Shown: piece after piece, positions 35,438 to 46,200 of the stretch
How the letters are laid out: each line of letters opens with the position of its first letter
Numbering within the stretch: the first letter of the stretch is position 1
Assembly: GCA_963971425.1 (NCBI GenBank)
Contig: OZ020521.1
Location: forward strand, 11,549,519 to 11,613,518
Direction of reading: 5' to 3'
DNA length: 64,000 bases
Source: Bryoerythrophyllum caledonicum
Lineage: Eukaryota > Streptophyta > Bryopsida > Pottiales > Pottiaceae
Position numbers and translations under genes: made by a program
The notes under the pieces: model-generated
Seen by the model: only the letters and a program-made list of their open reading frames with translations
Database searches by the model: none
What the model was told of the DNA's origin: nothing

Positions 35438-37043
35438 ACTATTAACTCTAAGCTATTCAAGCTATTGGCTTGAAGCAAATCATGTGAGGCAAAGAAACTA
35501 TCTTCCTTTTTATATCTCTCAGTAACTTCTTTAAGAAGCTTGCCTTCACTGAATTACTCAAATAGCCATAAATAACTCTATTTTAACTAAAAATAGCCCG
35601 CATCAAAAGATCTGGCTAAAGGACAAGGTCGCGACATTGTACAGTCCCTCAACAGTTGTATAAAGCCGCCTTGAGTCCACTAATGGTCGCCAAGTTGCGG
35701 ACTTGGTTGGCTGTCAAGGTCCGTTGATTGTTGCCTGCCGGTTCCGGGTTTGAGCTTTATCAAACTCGTTGAACGGCGTGGATAGTTGCAATTTGGTACT
35801 TGCTAGTGAAAGCAGGAAATAAACAGCCAACCGGCCACTTACGCTTCCCTGAGCTACAGTGACAAGATGCAGGCTTCCAAGTTATGCTAACAAGCTCTAG
35901 TTATCCCCCATTGAATCAAACCGTGGATTTCTCCACGACCCCAACCTTTTGTATCCTTCTCCTCATATTCAATCCGATGTCTAAGGCAACATCTTTAATA
36001 TTTTCACACAATATATTTATTTACAATGCGACAACGGACTATGGCGCTATGCACCCTCTCCAATGGCTCGACTACCTGGAATTCAGATGGGAAGAGTAGA
36101 GGTATATGTTACTAAACATTAAACAATATATAATATTAGAGCACACAATATTATACGAAGAAGAAAGCACTGCTACAGACAACACAATCTTTTAGCCATG
36201 AAGTGATGAGGACTAAAGTTATACCTGTGAATTGATGGCCAAAGTAGCATCAATGGACTTTGCACCAACCATAGGAGGATGCTCAGAAGCGCCAACATCA
36301 TCTTTAATGAGATCGAATTCAAGGCTAAGGGCATCTGAAAGTCAGTAGATTTGATTATAGGTTATAAACAAACATGCCCAAAAAATGCAATAACAGTTGA
36401 TACTAAATAAGATCCACATTCAGCTCGAGTCGAGGTGATTGTGCAAGTGTATAACTACTGAACAACATGATGCACACAAAGGAGAGGACTACTTGAATTA
36501 CAAAGAGTAATGCATATTTAGCTCAACTTGAGCTGATTGTGCTAGTGAATGTTTAATGCACAACATGATGCAAATAGGGGGAGGACAACAGGATACATAA
36601 AGAGAATTGCATATTCAGCTCGGCTCGAGCTGATTGTACAAGTGTATGTTTATAGCACAACATGATGCACACAAAGAGAGGACAACAGGGTATACAGAAA
36701 GTAATGCATATTCAGCTCGAGTCGAGCTGAATATGCATTATCCGTAACAATGACTTTAGGAGAAGGAACAAACATCACAAAACAAAAATAGATATACTAT
36801 TACATATCTGTAGTAGATTTACTTCAACTTAAGAGAAGTCTAAAAAGGAAAAGTAAAAGGAACAAGACGTAAACAACATACAAAGGAGGGAAGTGATGAA
36901 GAAGATTGGAAATGGAAACAACATCGAATTTATTGTGCCAAGGTTAAACAGACAATAAACATCCACGCACATTTACAAATAGAAGTTACTGTACAAAAGT
37001 ATTTGAGGAAAAAAAATTAACAAGAACAAGAAATCTCGATATA
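35438..37043. other. Gene-free stretch containing palindrome copies
   Basis: 35438-36400 shows nothing recognisable. 36400-36745 holds four palindromes (listed separately). 36746-37043 is AT-rich and may be the 3' region of the methyltransferase-like gene. Confidence 0.4.
36415..36741. repeat. E1 palindrome copies, four at ~96-bp spacing
   Basis: Copies start at about 36415, 36510, 36607 and 36704. The core AGCTCGAGTCGAGCT or a close variant is seen in each. The last is perfect over 33 bp, while the others have one drifted arm (GCTGATTGT in place of GCTGAATGT). The surrounding sequence (ACAACATGATGCA, GGACAACAGG) is also repeated, so the unit is a ~96-bp tandem. Confidence 0.8.
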
Positions 37044-37532
37044 CTAGTCCTCATCGAGAATTGCACCTGAAGAGTGTTCTAGAGATGCTCGAGTGCTGCT
37101 CGGTGTGTTGACTTCATTAGCAACTTCTGTCTCTTCCACCGGGATTACATTGATTGGCTGAACATTGGGATCGGCGAAAACCATGGGCTCGGTTCCAACA
37201 TAGGCTGTCTCTTGCGGCGGAGAACGAGGAGAAGACGGATTCGGATCCGATGTTAGCAAAGACTATTGGACAGAAGTCTCTCCAAACAACAGGACTATCT
37301 CCATAACAGTAGGGCTTGGAGACGATGGTCCTACAGCCGCCCCATGAGCATCACCTAAAATATGCTCCATCAGCTTGGACTACGATGGCAACATATGTTT
37401 GAACCTTGCAAACATAGAGGCCATCATCGCTTGCGTGTTCCGCTCCATGTCGGCAAGGTACACCAAAGACACTGGCAATCAATTAAACTAACTCAAGGGA
37501 CATATAATTGCATACCATAAAACTACGCTACT

Positions 37533-37566
37533 TGCATATTCAGCTCGGCTCGAGCTGAATATGCAA
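37533..37566. repeat. E1 palindrome copy inside an inferred intron
   Basis: A near-perfect copy with core AGCTCGGCTCGAGCT and intact outer arms. It lies between the GTAAGAAT donor near 37594 and the next coding segment near 37470. Confidence 0.75.
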
Positions 37567-39006
37567 ACAAGAGAGCTCGGCCGAAATTCTTACCATTGAT
37601 GCAATAAGAAACTTTGAGCCTCCAAAGGCAAAGAAGACTAAGTCCCCGGGATTGCACCATTCTTTGAGTACTTGAAAGTAGAACTCCATCGTGAACTCGG
37701 TAGTATTCACGCGATACTCCAACTCGTTGTACTTGCGGACCTTGGTGTTTGCAACATGAAGCGGATAGACATACTCCTTTGGAACTAAGCCAGGGCGAGC
37801 CAACCGCTTACGGACTAGCCAAAGAAGTTCCACAGGATCTTTCGACAACTTGTTGCTTATCGGCAGATCTTCGAGCCACTCATACTTGCCAGGAATGTAT
37901 GCAGAACTATATGTCTCGTGTTCGTCCGCAAACGAGAACTTCTCGGTTAGGGAGAAGACTTGCCTCTCCTCTGTCTTGGTTCCACAAATCCATAGCCAGG
38001 CATCTGGATCTGTTAGTCCAAGGTTGCCTTCAGTTTGCAATGCCTCCATGAAGTCCTTGAAAAATGGGTTAGCCACCGTTGATGATGGCTTCAAATCTTG
38101 CCCGGAAGCTGATCCGAAATCGATCAAAGCAAGCCAAGGCTTTTCGCCGCGGGGATCCCATGTATTTTCGAGCCACACACCCAATGCATCATTGATGATG
38201 TTCTACTTCCGGATGTATGCAGACCCGGATGTTCCTTCGAAGTGTTTGCGCTTGTCCAGAAACAACTTAAACCAAACTTTCGTGTACGGCCATAGCTCCT
38301 CCACAGACTTGTTCTTGCTCCGAAGCTGTCGCGTTTCAGTGAAGAATGCCTCACCGGGTTGATTGACAAGCACCCTCATGGTTGCGGATGAGACGTGATA
38401 TTCACGCTTAAAATGCTTCCAGTTTACAGGAACAAAATTTTTGTTTGCATCAAAAAATGCAAGACTAGGCTTCAGTTTCAGCAACTCCCTACGAACGACA
38501 TTCTTCCTCTTGTGCCGCTCGATTTATTCCCCAGCCGTGTAGTTACTATCTAATACGCTGGTTGGTGTCTTGATGACCATCTTTGGGTACTGCAGTCGCC
38601 GTTTTGATCCACTGCAGTTCAAAATGTGGTTCAACAACTTCACATGATCTGCATTAGTGAGGTTACCGAGCCACTTGAAGAACTCTCAATTCAGACCACA
38701 ATCCTTTGTTGGAGTCCACTTTGAGTTCTCTTTGAATTTGCGAAGGGTGTTGGTGTCAACGTCAATCAAGTCCCCTTGAGCACTTGCGGCCATCACATCT
38801 TGCTAGAGATTGAAAGTAGAATCAGGCGACGTGATAATCTTGACCCCATTCGTGAGAACCAACTAAGGAACCTGACTAGATTTGCTAGCCAACTGTTGGT
38901 TCTTCGCAACATCAATGCAGGCAAACCGACGTTGAATGGCCTCAATGAACTCCTGCAGGACGCCCAACGATTGTGTTAGTAAAAGTGAACAATTGTTGAC
39001 ATGGGT

Positions 39007-39042
39007 GTGCGTATTCAGCTCAATTCGAGTTGAATATGCAAT
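39007..39042. repeat. E1 palindrome copy inside an inferred short intron
   Basis: A copy with core AGCTCAATTCGAGTT, in a ~95-bp interval bounded on the minus strand by GTAAGC and CTGCAG, good plant splice sites. The palindrome fills about a third of this intron. Confidence 0.7.
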
Positions 39043-39380
39043 CGCAATCAGAATTGCTTACCTTTTACGCCTTGTCGTTGGCTCTTGGAGCTCCATGACC
39101 ACCCGGTGTATTCTTCTTCTGTGGTGGTGTTGGGCGACCTAGATTGGTCGATGTCGACTGTGCGGACAGGATGTTGGTCGACCACGTTGGCTTGAAGACG
39201 AACAAGTGATTGACTCGGTTGTAGAATGCCGAGATCTTACGCAGCTTCTCTTTGTCATCGGACCATGCGACAAAGCACTTCCACACGCAAAAGTGCCTTA
39301 CTATGTCTTCGAAGTGTTTACGCTTGTCCAGGAACAACTTTTACTATGCGTACTTAACGCGTCACAGTATTTCCTAAAGC

Positions 39381-40230
39381 GTGCATATTTAGCTCGAGTC
39401 GAGCTGAATATGCAACAAAATGATTAATTGTACAGGTGTGGTTCCGTCAAGAAGTTTCAAGTAACTCTTGTATTACAACCTACGTGTATTTGAAGTATTT
39501 TTTTTTATATTTACAGTCGGATTTCCTTACAAATTTCAGATTTTAACCATTTCTAGTGCACATTTAGCACGACTCGAGCTAAATGTGTACACAAAGTCTG
39601 TTTAATTATGCACATTCAGCTCGAGTCGAGCTGAATGTGCAGATTATTACTAATGTAACGCGCATGACTAATGATCCGAACGTGCATATTCAGCTCGAGT
39701 CAAGCTGAATGTGCACAGAAAGCTCATTAGACCGTGCATATTCAGCTCGAGTCAAGCTGAATGTGCACAGAAAGCTCATTAGACTGTGCACATTCAGCTT
39801 GAGTCGAGCTGAATGTGCACACATAGCTGAAATTAAGATGCACATTTAGCTCGACTTGAGCTGAATGTGCACAATATGATCAATCTGTCGCGCAGATACT
39901 AATGAGCCGGAAGTGCATATTCAGCTCGAGTCGAGCTGAATGCGCACACAAAGCTCATCAAACTATGCACATTCAACTCAAGTCGAGCTGAATATGCACA
40001 TTCTGATTATCCTAACGAGCTGACCTGATCAACCCACCATGTACATTTAGCTCGATTCGAGCTGAATATGCACATCATTCAAAACTAAATGTGCACATTC
40101 AGCTCGACTCGAGCTGAATATGTACCTCGTGATCAACGAATTGTGCATATTCAGCTCGACTTGAGCTAAATGTGCAGCACGCTCAGGACGTGGATTGCAT
40201 ATTCAGCTCCACTCGAGCTCAATATGCACT
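39381..40230. repeat. E1 palindrome array, 13 copies with quantised spacing
   Basis: Each copy is a ~34-bp palindrome: outer arm GTGCATATTCA or GTGCACATTCA, core AGCTCGAGTCGAGCT, mirrored arm. Copy starts are 39381, 39556, 39608, 39682, 39734, 39786, 39838, 39913, 39965, 40039, 40091, 40143 and 40195. After the first gap, every spacing is 52 or 74-75 bp. Linkers are not strongly alike, although AAAGCTCATTAGA recurs. On the inferred gene model this block is an intron of the methyltransferase-like gene. Confidence 0.95.
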
Positions 40231-40739
40231 AAGTATATGGATGAGAAATTACAAATTTATTCAAATTGCAAGTTTTGTGGAAGTCTGCCTACCTCGTTTC
40301 CATTTTTTGCTTCAATGTCTCCTGGATTTTCTCTTCGATTCGTTGGTGTTGAGATTCCACAACTCATTGGCACCTTTCACACATGAAGATATGGAACGTA
40401 TCAACACAAACCCAAACTCATCAATTTCAATCCTTTCTTGAACAACGCAATTGAATTTGAATCAATACTACAATCTAAACTCATTTTGAAACTGTGAAAC
40501 TAAACTTCTTTTATGGAAATTCAATTCATTCTAACACATCAACTTGCATCTCAGTTTGCATTGTAATTTCAATTGCATTGCATAAAAGCATCGCAAAAAT
40601 TGAATAAACCACAATATGGAAGCTAGAATTACTCACCTCAATTGCAGTCTCTTGAATCTTCAACCAATTGGCTTGAGGTATGTCGCACAAAGGAGCTGCT
40701 TCAGTGACAAAATGTCCCCTCTTTGAATCGCAATCCAAT

Positions 40740-41400
40740 CACAATTAGAAACTCAAAACTAAGGGGTCGCAAACTTCTACAACTCACTCACAAAACCGCT
40801 CAACTCGCTCACAGTAATTGGACTCTTTCTTCACAAAACTTGTGCTCACAACTCACACACACAAGTCGGATAAATAAATTCCTCACAAAATGTGTGCTCA
40901 CAACTCACACACAGAAGTCGCAAATAAAAATCGCCGAACTTGCTTCCACAAACTCACAACTTCCTCACACAACTTGCAATCTCCTTCACAGAAGCCGCCG
41001 AAGTTGCAACCCAAACCCCATCACAGACCTCCTAACAAACCCCCACAATGTGCAAACCCTTGCACACAAGATGAGTCGCCGAAACTCTACAAATTGAAAA
41101 CCTACCAACTTGCACACAACATGACAACTTACAACAAGAAAACCCTAAACTTTCACAACCCACACAACAACTCGCTCACACCTCACAAAAACTCACAACA
41201 ATGCGCTCACAACAACTCACATAAACACCTTCACAACTCACTACTCACAACAAGCCGTTCACTATAATTTCAAACCCTACACTCACAACCCTCTCACACA
41301 CAATGCACAAGACTAAAACCCTAAACACACAACGCACACAACTCTCTTCGCTCACATACACATCCACGCTCACAATGCACAAACCCTAACACAAAAGAAG
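40740..41400 (-). repeat. GTGAG-rich low-complexity region
   Basis: On the minus strand, words such as GTGTGAGTTGTGAGC and GTGAGCG recur every 20-60 bp over about 650 bp, with no strict period. It lies just upstream of the first inferred exon of the E1 methyltransferase-like gene, so it may be leader, promoter or subterminal element sequence. The GTGAGCG word is also the unit of the E2 terminal repeats. Confidence 0.6.
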
Positions 41401-41430
41401 ACTTGGTCCGCGCAAGGGACGCTCAAGAGA

Positions 41431-42094
41431 GGTGAGGTTGCAAAAGAGACAATCACAGAAGATGAGGAGGGAGGTGAAACCCCACCTACAGAAAGTGAAA
41501 ACGTACAAATGATTACCTTTTCGTTAAACATCCATTCTATGGTTTTAGGTCTTGATTGGAAGGTCCTATGACCATGGGCCGCATTTCCTCTTGACCGTGG
41601 GCCACCTTCACAAAGTGTTTAGCATATTAAAAAATTGTGCAAGAAGTGGTAATCTCGAAATTGTCAATTCAATTAAAATTTTTGGGAAAATAAATTTGTT
41701 TTTGAACATTAATCAAAATGGACAAGAAGAAGGTTTACACCACATTATTGGAGTAGGAAAAATGAAATTAAAAACTATGAAGACATTTAAGTCTTTTGTA
41801 CCTTGACCGGGAATGTGTGACAATGTGTAAAAATGTTTAACTTGGGTTAATATATTTTTCATCACTAAAGTTAATAGATTTTTTTAATAATATAAAAGGA
41901 AATATGATTTATTGCTAGTAATCAATATTCTCACATTCAATATAGTGATTTAGATAATGTATTTGGAGTTGCCGATCGTGTCCACTTTCTCCATCATACT
42001 ACTAAAATCATAATCCGTGTCGTGAACCACGCAGCCATTAATCGCGTTGTCAACCTTGGAGTAAACTATAGGAATGGTGCAGGAATGCTATCTT
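41431..42094. other. Spacer between E1 and E2 with a MITE fragment
   Basis: No gene is seen. Most of it is the family-1 fragment at 41615-41990, listed separately. Confidence 0.5.
41615..41990. mobile_element. piggyBac-like element, family 1, fragment (copy C)
   Basis: It matches the middle of copy B (30625-31569) in the same orientation: TGTGCAAGAAGTGG, GAAGAAGGTTTACA, GTGTGACAATGTGT and AATGTTTAACTTGGGTTAAT all align. Both ends are missing and no TTAA flanks are seen. Confidence 0.65.
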
Positions 42095-42124
42095 GTGAGC
42101 GGTGAGCGGCGAGCGGCGAGCACT
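42095..42124 (+). repeat. E2 left terminal inverted repeat
   Basis: Four tandem 7-bp units, GTGAGCG, GTGAGCG, GCGAGCG and GCGAGCA, facing inward. The matching inverted set is at 57412-57441. Confidence 0.75.
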
Positions 42125-43280
42125 GAATTCATGACAATTTTTACCTTTGTTATTGATGTGAAATTAAAAAGAACACCTATTGCCGTGAGTGTAGGTGGAT
42201 TGTGCTTCAAAAAAAAAACAAAAAAACAAAAACATAAGAGAAATTCTTGACTTGCAATCGCTTTAATTTATAGTTTATTGAATAGAGGCACCTATAGCCG
42301 TGACACTATTATTAGAAATATTACAACTAAAAGTAATTTGATAAAAGATAATGTAACATATATTACAATGCAAACTTGTACTCCAAATAATAACGATTTT
42401 ATATTTCATTAATGGGGGAGAAGTTCATCTATAATCCCCTTATTTTCTTATACAATAGAATTAAAAATGTAGAGATAAAGTACATCTATTCAACTATCTA
42501 AATTGTTTTACTGCAAATATCATAAGTCCATGGATAAATATCGCTTGAATAACTCTGCAAATTGCAGTAGAAGAATTCTCTCGGATGTGTATTACTATTC
42601 TAATTGAGTCAAATATGGCGGACTATTCTAAAAAATATCAAAGGTGCATGAAGCAAAATGTATGAAGTGAACTACTTATATGGATATAAAGGACAAATGA
42701 AAAAAAAAAACACAACAGAACAAAAACAAAAAATTAGTTGTGCTACAACTACACCTACCCTGTATCTAAACTACACCAAGCGGAATGGGACGGGTCTCTC
42801 AAGGTCCTTGTATACCCGGCACTAGCACCCGAAGGCTGCCACGGCAGTATCAATTGCGACTTGAGAAGACCAGGCCATCTGGGCTTGTCACTGGAGGCAT
42901 TGGTGGTACTCAGCCATTATATAGTACACCTCCCCGGCCTCACCGATCGATATGGGATTGTGGGATTATGGAAATTTCTGAAAGAAAGTTCAGGGTGCCG
43001 AATGGAGAGAATGAAAGTGATGGACCATCTAAAAATATTCGAAACTTTGTAAACTATTCCTAGTGTGATAGAGGTAAAGTTCTAATTTCAAAAACACGTC
43101 ATAACAATTGATTAAATTCCATCAGTGAAGTATCATTTTTTATCTATTAGATTATCTAACTAGAGTACTAACATATATATGGATGAAACCTATAATCAAA
43201 TAAGAGATGCAAGGGTAATATATATCCATAAATCCAAAGCCTCATATCAGGTCAATACGGCATACAAAATAGAATAATCA
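42125..43280. other. E2 left subterminal non-coding region
   Basis: AT-rich, with two A-runs and no convincing frame. A 104-codon plus-strand frame at 42738-43052 has no recognised domain and overlaps a second frame, so it is not called. Confidence 0.45.
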
Positions 43281-46200
43281 CTACTCTTCATTACTAAATT
43301 CATCGTCACTGCCCTGATGTATAAACAGCATACTGCTATCAAAACCACTATCGGAATCAGTACTAGCCTCCTCAGCCTCGTCATCCACAAAATCCTTCGC
43401 ACCTAAGCCGGATCGATCGGTCGGTGGACGGCGTGGAGGCGACGGCTGCGCTACGGATGCAATGGCAGCAGCTTCAGCATATTCAGGCAAAATATGCGGC
43501 TGCTCTGGACTCACAACCTTCCATGCCAAGCGAGCCAGCACTCCAGCGGGAGGTGTTGACAGAGAAGCCATCAACGACGTCGAGAACCGTCTGCAACAAT
43601 TTCTCATTAGCAAAATACCAATGATAGAATAAGATTACCAAAAAAAACAATTAAATGAAGAGAACTTACTTACAAGTTTTCTTAGGCGCAGTCTTAATCT
43701 CTGGTTCATCATCACCAAGCTCCAAAGGGCGCTTGAGAGAAGTCTGCTCCATGGGCTCAACAATCGCAGAATCAACCTCCAACGTCTGTGGAATCATGGG
43801 TCGAAGCACCTCGTCTACCAAGTCCTTGTCTGCCTCCAAGGCAAGAATATGACGCTTGAGGGCTTTGCAAGCCTTGATACTTGTACCTAGAAAAAGTGTG
43901 GATTGCAAACACAAATAATTTAGAATCATGATTGGTTAAAAAAAATAAAATGAGTAAATGAAATGCAAATACCAGTAGAAGCGGTGAGGTCCATGACGAT
44001 CTCATCCTCCCTCGTGCAAAGATCAATAAGAGCCTCCAACAAATTCTGCGACTTCTCTCTCGCTCCTCGCCATGGCATCCCGGTGGAGGCTCTCAACGTC
44101 AGTGACTCCTGGGTGATGAAATTGGTCAGATGACCGTCTGAAGAGAGCTCAATCCCATCTGCCAAAAGCTCCACTCTGTCATTGAAGACAAATGGAGTTG
44201 GAGGATCCGCCTTTCGAACGAAGCACTTGACCATGAAAGTCTTGTGTACGTGACCGGGGCGAGCATCAGAGAAGAGGGGAAGTCCATTGATGCCGAACCA
44301 CTTCGCCTCTTCGTCAAATCCCGACCACTGAGTCCAGGAAACCAGTTCATTCGAAATGAACCTGGAATCTGTATAGAACACGATGATAGCTCCTCCATCA
44401 CAAAGAAATGACTCTGCCAACTCGAAATTAAACCGAATCCACAATGATTCCTTCCGACCCTTGGGAGTTGGCACTATAGGTAGTGTGTTCCATGGTGGAA
44501 TCACAGTACCACCCTGAATGTCTGGAACTGGCAAGTCCTCCGGGACGTCAAATATGAACATATCCGCCAAACCCTCCTCAGTCAACTCCCCCTTCATGTA
44601 CCGCGTCTTGGATCCGCCATGGGCTATCAACCACTGTGCGATATCCCTCCAAACTGGCGGAACGTCATCCTCAGCAGTAACTGAATCATAATCAGTAAAA
44701 ATAGAATAGGCGCTGGTATTCATTACCTCAACAGCTACAGTGGACTCTGTCTGCTCCACTACAGGAATCGAGTAGATGGTCTGTGCTGGTTTTGCAATAA
44801 ATGCTCCTGGTCGGCTGTTGGCGGATGGAGAAGCGCCAATAGTGGTCAATACGGATGCCGGCTGTGAGAACAAGCCAAGACCCACGGCAGACAACAGTTT
44901 CTCGGGTCCCTCCTTTGCCACCAGTGCTGCCAACTCCTTGTTCCTTACTCGAGTCTCTTTCCTCTCCTTCCTTGCAGTCTTCTTCTCCAACCGTGCCGCT
45001 TCTCGCTCTGCATCTCTAGCCGCAATCTTGGCAGCCTTCTGAATTGCCCTCTCCTTGGCCTTCTCAGATAGCTCAAGCTCAGGCTCAACCAGGAATGACG
45101 CTGAAGCATGCAAAGCAGGACCAGCTCCAGATTGTGTAGCTAAGGCATCACACGACTCCCGGAGCTCCACCTCGTCACCTAGAGTTGGATCTAATCCACG
45201 AAGCTCTAAGTACCAAGGACACTGAGCCAAGTGGTGTCGAGTGAAACGACGCAACTGAGACTCTGTGAAGATACACTCAGCGCTGACAGTGGTATCACAC
45301 CACTTCCTCAGACGGATTGGCAACTCCCGAGGCTGCAATGCTCCGTTGGCAACGAGCTCTCGCCAAAAGTAACGGAGCACCACTCTCTTGATACTTTGAG
45401 GTGTCTCTGGCTGCTTGAGAAACTCATCAGACTTCACGAACGGCTTTGTCGTACTAAAATGGTTCTTGAAAGCCTTCTTCCAGAACGAGAGAGAGTTGGC
45501 CTCAACCCACGAGCCAATGTCCAGTACTGGATTCGGGAGACCCTCCATCCGAATGGTGATATTGTCTTCCTTCACGACCTTGGAAAACAACTTCTCTGCC
45601 TCCTCCTCAAGTTATACAGTAAATAACACAATGTTACAAAACATCACTAACAACAAAGTATAAAACAGTAGATAATATAATGCTTTAACATTGAACTTAT
45701 CCCTGCCCAAAATGAAGCGACGTCGAGCCAGGGTTTAAGATTAATCTCCGAGCATGGCGCTTTTGGAAAATTGTACTCATCCTTGCCCTCTTTCGACAAA
45801 TTCCACCAACGCATCCATCTGCCTTTGAACCTCGCAGAAACCTTGGAAGTGCAAAGGAGTTGCAACTTCTCTGATGTGATTTCTGGCTTGTTCTGATAAA
45901 CATCATAATGATGTAGAACCTGAATTTGAGGCAACAAGGAAACGGTCAATTTAAACTTGTAAATCAAACAATTTATTTTGAATAAACAAATTCAATAAAT
46001 TACACAAAAGTACCTCTTTGAAAAATTCTTCACCATTACGAGGGTCAGCAATGGCAAGGAATCGCGTGAGTAAGGTGCCACATTGTGTCTTCTTCTTTTG
46101 CATCGCTTCGGAGCATAGAGTGACCAACTCCGCCGAGCTCCCAACACGATCAGCCCCAACACTAGTCACAAGTGTGTCACGATAAGTTCGAATACAGTCT

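Larger units (their letters stand above)
37044..40738 (-). pseudogene. Permuted N6/N4 DNA-methyltransferase-like gene of E1, decayed
   Basis: Inferred exons, 5' to 3': about 40738-40638 (MDCDSKRGHFVTEAAPLCD, good GTGAGT donor), about 40378-40300, 39337-39065, about 38963-37595 and about 37470-37044. The fourth contains several in-frame stops. Its end reads EFYFQVLKEWCNPGDLVFF then AFGGSKFLIASM, which matches the SAM-binding motif I block of permuted amino-methyltransferases (usual form: GD-V-D-F-GSGT). The next exon continues LADMERNTQAMM, the region after motif I. The usual DPPY motif IV is not present; LALIDFGSASG lies where it would be expected. An acidic tail ends in LDED. Palindrome copies lie in three of the four inferred introns. 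It may have been an accessory protein of a transposon rather than an active enzyme. Confidence 0.55.
30355..41430. mobile_element. E1: candidate large transposon relic, limits inferred
   Basis: The limits are set only by the spread of one palindromic repeat family (first copy 30355, last copy about 40230) plus the GTGAG-rich stretch to about 41400. All gene relics inside (FCP1-like, short exon at 35210, methyltransferase-like) are on the minus strand. A family-1 MITE (30625-31569) is inserted within it. No transposase was found and no left terminal repeat was identified, so this may be a partial or rearranged element, or two neighbouring ones. The GTGAGCG words at its right side resemble the terminal repeats of the element at 42095-57441. 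Confidence 0.35.

Noticed and set aside
42738-43063. Two overlapping plus-strand frames of 92-104 codons inside E2
   Set aside because: They compete in different phases, have no domain, and lie in AT-rich subterminal DNA.
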